Source: Bacteroidales bacterium (lineage in GTDB: Bacteria > Bacteroidota > Bacteroidia > Bacteroidales > JAADGE01). From it: a stretch of DNA of 9,166 nt. Positions within the stretch are counted from its first letter, which is position 1; the number at the start of each line of letters is the position of its first letter. The translations under genes and the position numbers were made by a program. Location of the stretch: positions 1 to 9,166 of the forward strand of contig JANTGL010000093.1 in NCBI GenBank assembly GCA_024762915.1. Reading direction: 5' to 3'. The notes beneath the pieces were generated by a model that did not search any database, had not been told where the DNA came from, and worked only from the letters and a program-made list of their open reading frames with translations. Below are positions 1 to 7,469 of this stretch, in pieces.

Positions 1-3000
1 TCGGTTGCCAGAAAGCATAATCGGAAAAATTCGTTCTTAATGCACTGACTTTTGAAACATCGTTAAAAAATGAATCGGTGAATTGATTTCCGTTATTCAT
101 TTTTACAATTTTACCGGCTTTGTTCAGTTGAATTCCGGCTGTTGATGTGATGATTAAGGCACCGTAAGCAGCTTTGCTTCCATATAATGCAACAGCTTCT
201 TTCCTTTTTAAAAGTTCGATACTTTTTATTAAATCCGGCGGAATTTTATTGATATCTCCGTTGTACGGAACTCCGTTAAAAATGATTAGGGGCTTTTGAC
301 TTGCATCAATCGAAGAAGCTCCTCTTAATATTACGGAAGCAGATCTTCCGGGAACAATACTTACACCTGCAACTTTTCCTTGCAGAGCACCTGAAACATT
401 TGAAACCGAATATCCGACACTTTTCTTTCCTTTAGAAATTCCCAGAGCCGTAACAACCACTTCTTCAATATTTTCACTTGAAGACACGAGCATCACATCA
501 TTAATGCGGTTGGAATTAATTGTTTGCTCTTGCGTATCCATTCCGATATAAGAAAATACTAAAGTATTTGCATTAGGCGGTGCTTCAATGGAATAAAAAC
601 CGTCTGTTAATGTCATTGTACCGTATGTCGTGCCTTTTATTAATACCGAAACACCGGGTAAAGCTTCTCCGGTTTCATCTAAAACAAAACCTGAAATTGT
701 ATTGGCATCACCTCCGGTATATTGATGTTCACTTCTGTATTTATCTAATATTATTTGTTTTTCATAATCTTGCGAATAAATTGTATTGACTTTTGTAACT
801 GTACTGTCTATCAATTCATAAACATAAATACTAAAGCTGTCCTTTTTGAAATTTTTTGGAGTAAATCGGAAATAAGAATCACCGTCAGGTTTTATGAAAA
901 TTGAATCTTTTTCAAAGTATGAAGAATCGTTCATCAGAAAGATTAGTTTGTAATAAGCTTTTTCTAAATTATAATAGGTGTTATTATCACCGGAATATAC
1001 TCTGACAAATTTTTCATTGTTTAATTTCAGCAATACGGTATTTAGTATGGTTTTATTTTTTAAATTATTATGATTAACGGAGCATAACAATGTTCCGTTT
1101 CCTTTTAGTGTTACATCGGGGTTATCATATCTGTTGTATGTTTTTCTTTTTGCATTTTTAAAATTTTGATATTGATTTTCGATATCTTCTTTTGTCAAAA
1201 TAAGATCAGAAGTTTGAGTTATGGGATTATTGTTTTGAAGAAATGAAGGAAATAATGTTTCAGTTTTTATGCTGCGCATTTTCAAAATTTTAGGCATAAA
1301 ATCGTATTGGAAATTCGCTTCGTGATTAAAATCTAAATCAAATCCGCTCAATAATCTAAAATGTATTTTTTCAAAAGGTTCTACAGGTCCTGCTAAATTG
1401 TCAGAAAGAAATAATTTAGGTTTCAGCGGTATGATATTTTTTCCTTGTTCAATATATGAAAAAGAATTTTTAAAAGTCTTGTTGTAATTTGTATTGTGGC
1501 CAAAGGAATATCGATACGGAAAAATATGCATCTTTAGGAATTTCTGTTTATAAGCAGAAAATTTATTATTCTCTTTCCAAGTATTAATAATTTTACTTTT
1601 AAAATCTTTATTTAAACTGAAAACTGTTTTTTGTTTCTCTTTAAAATAAATACTGTCAATAACAAGTAATGTATCACTCAAACGAAGTTTAATCCTGTGA
1701 TATCCGCTGTCAATTCTGAAAGAATATGGGTTTTGTGTTGTCATCCAACTGAAATAAACGGGATTATTGTCAACATAAACCACATAAATCTCCTGAAAAC
1801 TGCCGTTTTTCAATACATAAGGAGCAAATTGCGTTTTGTTTCGAGGGGTATCAAAAGATGTGATGTAAATACGATCTTCGGGGTATAAGAAATTATAATA
1901 TTCCATCGAATCAAGTCCGGCTATTCTTTTCCACTGCGAATAATTAAGTTTTTGTACGGATGTTTGATTTCTGATATTTTTAAAATTGAAATTATTTATC
2001 AATTCTTTGGTTTTAACTTTTTTCTTTTTTTCAATTACAGGTAATGAAGGTGATCTGTAATGAAATTTCTTTGTTACCGAATATGCCGTAAGGTCTGTGT
2101 TTTTTACCGGTTTTCCGTTTTCATCGGTAACCGATATTTTAATCTTGCTCTTTTGACCGGGGTAAACAAGTTTCGGTTCTATGAGTCTTATATTTAAGGA
2201 AGTATTATTTTGAGAATTTATGTTGTAATTTTCATTAACTATTTTTCCTCCCCACAAATATTGCAAACTTAAAAAATAAGATTTTTTTCCGGGATGTTTA
2301 ATTTTATAATTCAAACTGTCGATGTATCCGCTTAAAATTTCATTGTTGTGTTTATACAGAAAGTAATTAAATCTTAATTTACGTGGGTTTTCAATATTTA
2401 TCAATAAAGAATCTTTGTTTCTGTATGTGTAACATTTTAACGCTGAATTTTCGTTAAAAAGACTTATTCTTTGGTAGAGTTTTGCAGATTTAACCGTAAT
2501 AATTTTATAATTCGGTTTTATTTTAAATGAAGCGGGCAATTCAGCGGTAATGCTGCTGTCGCTATTTAGCATGCCGATAAAAAGCATTTTAGCATTTAAA
2601 TTATTTCTTATTCCGTTAAGTTCGTACCAAATTTTAATCGAATCTTTAACAAGTTCATATTTTATTTCTTCTTTTTTATGATAATAAGAAACGTTTTTCG
2701 ATTTCTCGGTTCGTTCATTATCGGAAGTATGCATTATAACTTTGATTGTGTAATTAAAATTTGCCGCAGGGAAAATTGAATGCGGAATAATTATTTCTGT
2801 GTTTCCCGAAGATTTTAGATTCCCTTTTATACGAAATAATGTATCGGGAATAAAAACAAAATCATTGAAAAAATCTTTTACATAAGTATGTTGGAGAAAA
2901 AGGTCGTATCTCGCATCTTGCAAATTAAGATTATTTTCATTCGTTCCTATTAATATTATCTTGATATCATCTTCTTTATATTGAATCTTTTTATCGGTTT

Positions 3001-4108
3001 CAAGTTTTAAGGAGTTGCTTTTAAGTTCGTAATCTTCGTATTTAAAAGTTGCGTCAATTGCGGTATTGTATTTATTGTTCTTTTTATTCAGATTTACTCG
3101 GTAAGTTTTGTCTAATTTTAAATTTAGGGAATCATTTAATATAAATTCAGATGTATATGCACCTTTATCATAAGGTGTAACTGTGTTTATTTTTTTATAA
3201 TAATTTCCGTAAGAATAACTTGTAAGAACGGTACTCAGTTCTTTATTCAGGGGTTTCCCTTTTTTGTTTACAATAAATGCTTTGTACTTTACGGTATCTC
3301 CGGGCTTATATTTCGGTTTGTTAAAAACCAAATAGCCTTGATAACGATGATTATAATCAAATTTGTCAAAAAGATTATTAAAATAATTCGGTACTCGCCA
3401 ATAAATGTGTCTGAAAAAATAATAAGTTCTTCCGAAAGCACCCGTAGGACGCATTTTAATTAGAGATTTTATTCCGCTTACAGGTAAAGCAATCGGATAT
3501 CTTAAGGGGCGCCAGATATATTGCAGCGGTGTTCCCCAAATAATTTTTCTTGAAATTCTCTTTATTGTCGGGTTATTATATTGCCTTTTTAAATAATAGA
3601 AAGTTTCAAGTCCTTTATATGTTACGGTAAGAATGCCTTTTTTATTGGATTTTTTGTCTTTGTATGCTTTAAGTTTTTTATCAAATTTAATTTTTTTTCC
3701 TTTAATTTTAATTTCTGCATCGTTTATGATATGCCCTGAATTATCATATACTTGAAATAGTAAATCGGTCGAATTATCTAATATCTTAATATCAAAATCT
3801 TGAATTTCCGTTAACGAAAAATATAATTTGTCTTTATCCGTATATGCTTTTAAATAATGGCCGTTAGGTAACTCACCTTTAAAAATAGTTTCACTTTGAA
3901 AAGAATCAGTAAGTGTATGAAAGAAAGAAGAATCAATATTATCAATGCCTTTTTTATAAATCTTTTCAGCTTCCGAATTCGTAATTTTAAAAATGTATGT
4001 GTAATAACTTTTCTGCCTGCAACTGTCCGGGTTTTGCGAATAAGTTAATTTATTAATAAGGAAAAGTGATAAAAAAGTACAAACAAAGAAAAATATTTTT
4101 TTATACAT
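1..4108 (-). CDS. Alpha-2-macroglobulin-like exported protein with embedded CarboxypepD_reg-like and TonB-plug domains (partial, C-terminus off left edge)
   Basis: One open frame of 1369 residues runs without interruption from an ATG at 4108 past the left edge. Residues 1-24 look like a signal peptide (Lys-rich start, Phe/Leu core, likely cleavage YS|QN). Residues 258-272 (GYLVFNKPKYKPGDT) match the MG2 signature of bacterial alpha-2-macroglobulins, and a similar strand pattern (YPGQKSKIKISVTDENGKPV) occurs near 649-668. Residues about 1136-1212 are a carboxypeptidase-regulatory-like beta-sandwich (ISGFVLDETGEALPGVSVLIKG). Next come EEVVVTALG (1215-1223) and a SusC-type plug to about 1330 (LQGKVAGVSIV, ILRGASSI, ALYGSKAAYGALIITS). 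The last residues, RTNFSDYAFWQP, resemble the opening of the A2M domain, not a beta-barrel. Bacterial A2Ms are envelope proteins, many of them thought to trap proteases; any thioester would lie outside the window. The family call is fairly sure, the function is not. The first ATG was chosen because it begins the signal peptide and follows a promoter motif by 24 bases. Confidence 0.85.
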   Translation of the reverse strand, partial: MYKKIFFFVCTFLSLFLINKLTYSQNPDSCRQKSYYTYIFKITNSEAEKIYKKGIDNIDSSFFHTLTDSFQSETIFKGELPNGHYLKAYTDKDKLYFSLTEIQDFDIKILDNSTDLLFQVYDNSGHIINDAEIKIKGKKIKFDKKLKAYKDKKSNKKGILTVTYKGLETFYYLKRQYNNPTIKRISRKIIWGTPLQYIWRPLRYPIALPVSGIKSLIKMRPTGAFGRTYYFFRHIYWRVPNYFNNLFDKFDYNHRYQGYLVFNKPKYKPGDTVKYKAFIVNKKGKPLNKELSTVLTSYSYGNYYKKINTVTPYDKGAYTSEFILNDSLNLKLDKTYRVNLNKKNNKYNTAIDATFKYEDYELKSNSLKLETDKKIQYKEDDIKIILIGTNENNLNLQDARYDLFLQHTYVKDFFNDFVFIPDTLFRIKGNLKSSGNTEIIIPHSIFPAANFNYTIKVIMHTSDNERTEKSKNVSYYHKKEEIKYELVKDSIKIWYELNGIRNNLNAKMLFIGMLNSDSSITAELPASFKIKPNYKIITVKSAKLYQRISLFNENSALKCYTYRNKDSLLINIENPRKLRFNYFLYKHNNEILSGYIDSLNYKIKHPGKKSYFLSLQYLWGGKIVNENYNINSQNNTSLNIRLIEPKLVYPGQKSKIKISVTDENGKPVKNTDLTAYSVTKKFHYRSPSLPVIEKKKKVKTKELINNFNFKNIRNQTSVQKLNYSQWKRIAGLDSMEYYNFLYPEDRIYITSFDTPRNKTQFAPYVLKNGSFQEIYVVYVDNNPVYFSWMTTQNPYSFRIDSGYHRIKLRLSDTLLVIDSIYFKEKQKTVFSLNKDFKSKIINTWKENNKFSAYKQKFLKMHIFPYRYSFGHNTNYNKTFKNSFSYIEQGKNIIPLKPKLFLSDNLAGPVEPFEKIHFRLLSGFDLDFNHEANFQYDFMPKILKMRSIKTETLFPSFLQNNNPITQTSDLILTKEDIENQYQNFKNAKRKTYNRYDNPDVTLKGNGTLLCSVNHNNLKNKTILNTVLLKLNNEKFVRVYSGDNNTYYNLEKAYYKLIFLMNDSSYFEKDSIFIKPDGDSYFRFTPKNFKKDSFSIYVYELIDSTVTKVNTIYSQDYEKQIILDKYRSEHQYTGGDANTISGFVLDETGEALPGVSVLIKGTTYGTMTLTDGFYSIEAPPNANTLVFSYIGMDTQEQTINSNRINDVMLVSSSENIEEVVVTALGISKGKKSVGYSVSNVSGALQGKVAGVSIVPGRSASVILRGASSIDASQKPLIIFNGVPYNGDINKIPPDLIKSIELLKRKEAVALYGSKAAYGALIITSTAGIQLNKAGKIVKMNNGNQFTDSFFNDVSKVSALRTNFSDYAFWQP

Positions 4109-4132
4109 TATGTGTTGAGATTTATATACTTA

Positions 4133-4140
4133 CAAAGATA
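4133..4140 (-). promoter_or_regulatory. Bacteroidota-type -7 promoter element for the A2M-like gene
   Basis: Read on the minus strand this is TATCTTTG, a perfect match to the TAnnTTTG element recognised by the Bacteroidota primary sigma factor. It ends 24 bases upstream of the start codon at 4108, which leaves a short leader. I see no clear TTTG -33 element at the usual distance upstream. The call rests on the -7 match and its position. Confidence 0.6.
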
Positions 4141-4202
4141 AATATTTTAGATTGCTAAAAGAAATTTATTTTTAGGAAACAATTTACACAAAAAACGTTT
4201 CT

Positions 4203-4223
4203 ATATAAAAAATGTTTTTATAT
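4203..4223. promoter_or_regulatory. Inverted repeat, candidate TetR-family operator
   Basis: Two perfect 9-base arms, ATATAAAAA (4203-4211) and TTTTTATAT (4215-4223), are separated by 3 bases and make a 21-base palindrome. It overlaps the -7 element of the rightward promoter and lies 24 bases before the tetR start codon. TetR-family repressors usually bind palindromes of about this size over their own promoter, so autoregulation is a reasonable inference. An imperfect direct repeat (GTTTCTATAT at 4197-4206, GTTTTTATAT at 4214-4223) overlaps it. The low-complexity AT sequence makes chance symmetry a real alternative. Confidence 0.4.
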
Positions 4224-4226
4224 TTG
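4219..4226 (+). promoter_or_regulatory. Bacteroidota-type -7 promoter element for the tetR-efflux operon
   Basis: TATATTTG matches TAnnTTTG perfectly. Transcription would begin a few bases downstream, near 4231, giving a leader of roughly 15-20 bases before the ATG at 4248. Upstream, GTTT at 4197-4200 is at about the right distance for a -33 element but is not a full TTTG match. The motif also shows that the in-frame ATG at 4212 lies inside the promoter and is not the translation start. Confidence 0.65.
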
Positions 4227-4236
4227 CGCCGTAAAT

Positions 4237-4249
4237 ATTTGTTTCAAAT
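4237..4249. repeat. Short inverted repeat over the tetR start codon
   Basis: ATTTG (4237-4241) and CAAAT (4245-4249) are complementary arms around a TTT loop, and the right arm includes the first two bases of the ATG. It could be a weak hairpin masking the start, part of a regulator site, or chance in AT-rich DNA. The arms are only 5 bases, so I hold this loosely. Confidence 0.2.
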
Positions 4250-4862
4250 GGAAGAATCCTTAAAAACAATTGTTGAAACAGCTGCCGGATTGTATCAAAA
4301 GTTTGGTCTTAAGAGTGTTACAATGGATGATGTGGCACACGAATGCATGATTTCAAAAAAAACACTCTATAAATTTGTTGATGATAAAATTGATTTATTA
4401 AAACATGTATTAGATTATGAGTATTCAAAACACGGTACAGGTTTTCTTAATATTTTTGACAAGGGATTAAATGCGGTTGAAGAGGTTTTTGAAATTCATA
4501 AAAATTTGATTAAAATGTTAAAAACACATAATCCGGCTGTTGAACATGATTTATTGAAATATTATCCGATTATACATCGTGAACTTGTTGAAAAAAAATC
4601 TGAACAAGTTTTTAAGATGATGGTTCAAAATATGAAAAAAGGGATTAAAGAAGGACTTTATTATGATGATATTGATGTGGAATTAATTGCAAAACAACGT
4701 GTTATATTTCAAGTTCAAAAAATTGAAAATTCGGTTGTTTCATATAAGGAATTTATTAAGCCGAAAGCGGTAAAACAAATGTTTATTTATCATCTGAGGG
4801 CAATTTGCAGTCCCAAAGGGATTAAGTTTTTAAATGAAAAGATTAAAGAATTAGACAGTTAA
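4248..4862 (+). CDS. TetR/AcrR-family transcriptional regulator
   Basis: This 204-residue protein has the normal length for a TetR repressor. The N-terminal DNA-binding part (about residues 5-50) shows the family pattern: IVETAAGLYQKFGLKSVTMD, then DDVAHECMISKKTLYKFVDDK with the helix-turn-helix at about 25-45. The conserved Gly20, the T/M-D-D-V-A stretch and the L-Y-K-F recognition helix are all present. The remainder is predicted all-helical and would be the ligand-binding and dimerisation domain; its ligand cannot be read from sequence. It is the first gene of an efflux operon, 30 bases ahead of the TolC-like gene, so it most likely represses that operon and itself, released by a pump substrate. 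The start at 4248 is preferred over the in-frame ATG at 4212 because the latter sits in the promoter and would add a 12-residue extension with no family match. Confidence 0.9.
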   Translation: MEESLKTIVETAAGLYQKFGLKSVTMDDVAHECMISKKTLYKFVDDKIDLLKHVLDYEYSKHGTGFLNIFDKGLNAVEEVFEIHKNLIKMLKTHNPAVEHDLLKYYPIIHRELVEKKSEQVFKMMVQNMKKGIKEGLYYDDIDVELIAKQRVIFQVQKIENSVVSYKEFIKPKAVKQMFIYHLRAICSPKGIKFLNEKIKELDS

Positions 4863-4892
4863 GTTAAAAGTTGAAAGTTAAAAGTAAAAGTT
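4861..4892 (+). repeat. Seven-base tandem repeat filling the tetR-tolC spacer
   Basis: From 4861 the sequence reads AAGTTAA, AAGTTGA, AAGTTAA, AAGTAAA, then a partial AGTT directly before the ATG at 4893. This gives four near-identical 7-base units plus a partial one. The array starts within the tetR stop codon and occupies the whole 30-base spacer, so it also contains whatever ribosome-binding region the TolC-like gene uses. A change in copy number would alter spacing without touching either frame. Confidence 0.7.
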
Positions 4893-6299
4893 ATGAAAAT
4901 AAATAAAATTTTAAAAGTTTTTTTGTTTGTTTTTTTGCCGATTATAAGTTTCGGGCAAAATAATTTAACAGATTCGGTTCAATCATATTCATTAACCGAT
5001 TTGAAAGAATATGCAATAGAGCACAGTTACGATATTCAAAATGCCGATTTGGATATTCGAAAAGCAAAAGCACAAAAATGGGAAACAACAGCCATCGGAT
5101 TACCGCAGATCTCAGGTTCGGCAGAATATCAAAATTTTCCGGATATACCGACACAATTGATGCCGAATTTTATTGCTCCTGCCGTTTATGACGTTAATAC
5201 AAATGCATTCGGACTGACCCCTTTGGCTCCTTTGCAAGCCGGTGATAAATTCCCGGTTCAGTTCGGGAGTAAACACAATGTGGATTGGAAATTGTCGGCA
5301 ACACAGTTGGTTTTCAGCGGTGAATATATTGTCGGATTAAAAGCGTCTAAAATTTATTTGAGTTTATCCGAACAAGCCAAAGAAAAAAATATTTTAAGTG
5401 TTAAAGAAAATGTGGAAAAAACATTTTACTTGATTATAGTAACGGAAGAAAGCATTAATATTTTAGATTCGGTTTATCAAAATATGAAATCCTTATATAA
5501 TGATATGTCTGCCGTATTAAAACAAGGATTAATTGAAGAAACGGATGTACAGCAGTTGGAATTAAATATGCAAACAACCGAAAATTCATTAATTTCATTC
5601 AAAAAGCAAAAAGATTTATTGTATAAATTATTGAAATTTCAAGCCGGTTTCAGTTATGATGCTCCTTTAAAAATAACCGGAAATTTACAAGATGCCGTCG
5701 GTGAAATTGAAGAAAGCCATATTTTGACGGAAGATTTTAACATCAATCAAAATGTTGATTATAAATTAATGCAAATTCAAGAAAATTTATCTGATTTAAG
5801 TTTGCAACGCGAAAAAACAAAATATCTGCCGAGTATTGCGGCATTTTATTCTTACAGTAAAAAAGCAATGAGTGATTCTGTCAACTCTTTAAAGGAAAAT
5901 GAAAATTGGTATCCTACTTCACTTTGGGGCATTCAAATTAATGTCCCGATTTTCAGCAGCGGGCAACGTTATGCAAAAGTTAAGCAGGCGCAATTTGATT
6001 TAGAACAAAAACATAATTTAAAATTAAAAACAGAACAAGCCATATTGCTTGATAATGCACAAACAAAAACAGATTATCAAACAGCTTTAAATACAGTCAG
6101 AAATAATTCGGAAAATCGATATTTAGCCGAAAAAATTTATAAAAATACCTTGATAAAATATCGAGAAGGAACTGCATCAAGCATTGAATTAACACAAATG
6201 CAAACTCAATATTTTCAATCGTTATCAAAATATTATCAATCGCTTAATGACTTGATTGATAAGCATATTAAATTAAAAAAGATGATGAATTTATTGTAA
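4893..6299 (+). CDS. TolC-family outer membrane efflux protein
   Basis: This 468-residue protein is the outer membrane channel of the tripartite pump encoded by the operon. Residues 1-21 are a signal peptide (KILKVFLFVFLPIISFG, likely cut before Q22). Two related helical halves follow, as in TolC. The first opens at about 32-77 (YSLTDLKEYAIEHSYDIQNA, then ATAIGLPQISG-like ATTAIGLPQISG). The second opens near N287 (NVDYKLMQIQENLSDLSLQ, then TKYLPSIAAFYSY) and contains the WGIQINVPIFSSGQR strand motif at 345-359. Between the first helix and its partner is a loop rich in Pro and aromatic residues ending in FPVQFGSKHN; a PVQFG stretch here is, as I recall, typical of Bacteroidota TolC homologues. 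The late stretch YREGTASSIELTQMQTQYFQ is the usual final-helix motif. Length is normal and the frame intact. The ATG at 4893 starts the signal peptide. Confidence 0.92.
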   Translation: MKINKILKVFLFVFLPIISFGQNNLTDSVQSYSLTDLKEYAIEHSYDIQNADLDIRKAKAQKWETTAIGLPQISGSAEYQNFPDIPTQLMPNFIAPAVYDVNTNAFGLTPLAPLQAGDKFPVQFGSKHNVDWKLSATQLVFSGEYIVGLKASKIYLSLSEQAKEKNILSVKENVEKTFYLIIVTEESINILDSVYQNMKSLYNDMSAVLKQGLIEETDVQQLELNMQTTENSLISFKKQKDLLYKLLKFQAGFSYDAPLKITGNLQDAVGEIEESHILTEDFNINQNVDYKLMQIQENLSDLSLQREKTKYLPSIAAFYSYSKKAMSDSVNSLKENENWYPTSLWGIQINVPIFSSGQRYAKVKQAQFDLEQKHNLKLKTEQAILLDNAQTKTDYQTALNTVRNNSENRYLAEKIYKNTLIKYREGTASSIELTQMQTQYFQSLSKYYQSLNDLIDKHIKLKKMMNLL

Positions 6300-6339
6300 A
6301 ATCAAAAAAATAGAATATAAACAACATAATTTCATAAAA

Positions 6340-7446
6340 ATGAGAAAAATAGGAATATTGATAATATTTATTGCCGTTTTAGGCGCTTGTAAACAAGAGC
6401 AAAATCCTGAAAATATTCAAAAACAAATTCTTGAATACAAAGAAAAAATTTCAGAACTGCAAAAACAAATGGATACAATTAATGACAATTCTGATTCCGA
6501 TAACTCGGTTTTGGTAAAAGGTCAGGAAGTAAAACCTTCAAAAATAACCCATTATATTAAATCTACCGCATATATAAATGCAGTCGAACAAGCGTATGTC
6601 TCTCCTGAAATGAACGGGCAAATAAAACGAATTTATGTCAAAGAAGGTCAATTTGTTAAGAAAGGACAAACATTAGTAAGTTTAAACGCAAATGTTCTCA
6701 GAAGCAGTATTGAAGAAGTAAAAACCGGCTTAGAATTAGCAAATGTGATGTATGAAAAACAAAAAAAATTGTGGGAGCAAAAAGTCGGAAAAGAATTGGA
6801 TTACTTGCAAGCTAAAAATCAAAAAGAAAGTTTGGAAGCCAAGCTTAAAACACTTAATGCACAATTGGCAATGACCGTTATTAAAGCTCCGATTTCCGGA
6901 ATTGTTGACGAAATTTATTTGAAAGAAGGAGAGATGGCAGCTCCCGGAAGACAAGTTATTAATTTAATTAATCTTTCTAAAATGGAAGCTGATGCCGATG
7001 TTTCCGAAAAATATTTGCCGGCAGTGCATAAAGGTGATTCCGTGAGATTAAGTTTTCCGGCTTATCCGGATATCATTATCAATACAAAAATAACTCGAAC
7101 CGGAAATGAAATAAATCCGGTTAACAGAACTTTTAAAGTTACCGTTGAATTCAAAAATATTAAAAATAAAATTAAACCGAATATGATCGGAGAAATCAGT
7201 TTTTCCGATTACTCCGGAATAAACATTAGTGTTCCTTCTTTAATTGTTAAAAAAGATACAAAAGGGGAATATCTGTTTATCGTTAAAGAAGAAAACGGAA
7301 AATATTTTGCCAAAAAAACATATGTGAAAACGTCTTATATGATAGGAGATAAGATTATTATTGAGCAAGGTTTGAATGAAGGTGATAAAGTCATTACCGA
7401 AGGATTTAATTTAGTCAGTAATAATCAGGAAGTGAAGATTAATTAA
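6340..7446 (+). CDS. Efflux RND transporter periplasmic adaptor (HlyD/MFP family), lipoprotein
   Basis: This 368-residue adaptor links the RND pump to the TolC-like channel. Residues 1-16 form a lipoprotein signal with lipobox LGAC, lipidated at Cys17, so it is probably anchored to a membrane facing the periplasm. Residues about 25-50 (IQKQILEYKEKISELQKQMD) form a short predicted coiled coil, followed by an Asn/Asp/Ser linker. The family domains come next: first lipoyl half at 87-112 (VSPEMNGQIKRIYVKEGQFV), an alpha-helical hairpin at about 118-176, second lipoyl half at 180-210 (VIKAPISGIVDEIYLKEGEM), a beta-barrel at about 214-287, and a C-terminal membrane-proximal domain ending GLNEGDKVITEGFNLVSN. 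It follows the TolC-like gene by 40 bases and precedes the RND gene by 23, which supports one transcript. Length is typical. Confidence 0.93.
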   Translation: MRKIGILIIFIAVLGACKQEQNPENIQKQILEYKEKISELQKQMDTINDNSDSDNSVLVKGQEVKPSKITHYIKSTAYINAVEQAYVSPEMNGQIKRIYVKEGQFVKKGQTLVSLNANVLRSSIEEVKTGLELANVMYEKQKKLWEQKVGKELDYLQAKNQKESLEAKLKTLNAQLAMTVIKAPISGIVDEIYLKEGEMAAPGRQVINLINLSKMEADADVSEKYLPAVHKGDSVRLSFPAYPDIIINTKITRTGNEINPVNRTFKVTVEFKNIKNKIKPNMIGEISFSDYSGINISVPSLIVKKDTKGEYLFIVKEENGKYFAKKTYVKTSYMIGDKIIIEQGLNEGDKVITEGFNLVSNNQEVKIN

Positions 7447-7469
7447 TTCCAAATCAGAATTGAAAAGTT

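Larger units (their letters stand above)
4109..4247. other. Divergent intergenic region between the A2M-like gene and the efflux operon
   Basis: This 139-base AT-rich spacer carries one outward TAnnTTTG element per direction (4133-4140 minus, 4219-4226 plus). Between them are the palindrome AAACGTTT (4193-4200) and a spaced inverted pair GAAAC (4176-4180) and GTTTC (4197-4201). A regulator bound here could affect both units, but the candidate operator is close to the rightward promoter only. No small gene or RNA is visible. Confidence 0.6.

Noticed and set aside
580..1888. Short plus-strand frames (580-789 and 1697-1888) antisense to the A2M-like gene
   Set aside because: The minus-strand frame is continuous and recognisable across both. 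The short frames have no family resemblance, promoter or initiation context.
1..4108. Calling the large gene a TonB-dependent receptor on the basis of its plug
   Set aside because: About 1135 residues with an MG2 signature precede the plug, and the visible sequence after it resembles an A2M domain rather than a barrel.
4141..4215. A and T runs in the intergenic region as a terminator
   Set aside because: The flanking genes diverge, so no transcript ends here, and there is no GC-rich stem before a T run.
4861..4892. Possible CRISPR-like or attachment-site repeat
   Set aside because: The units are 7 bases, directly adjacent and without spacers, and no recombinase or cas gene is nearby. It is a simple tandem repeat.
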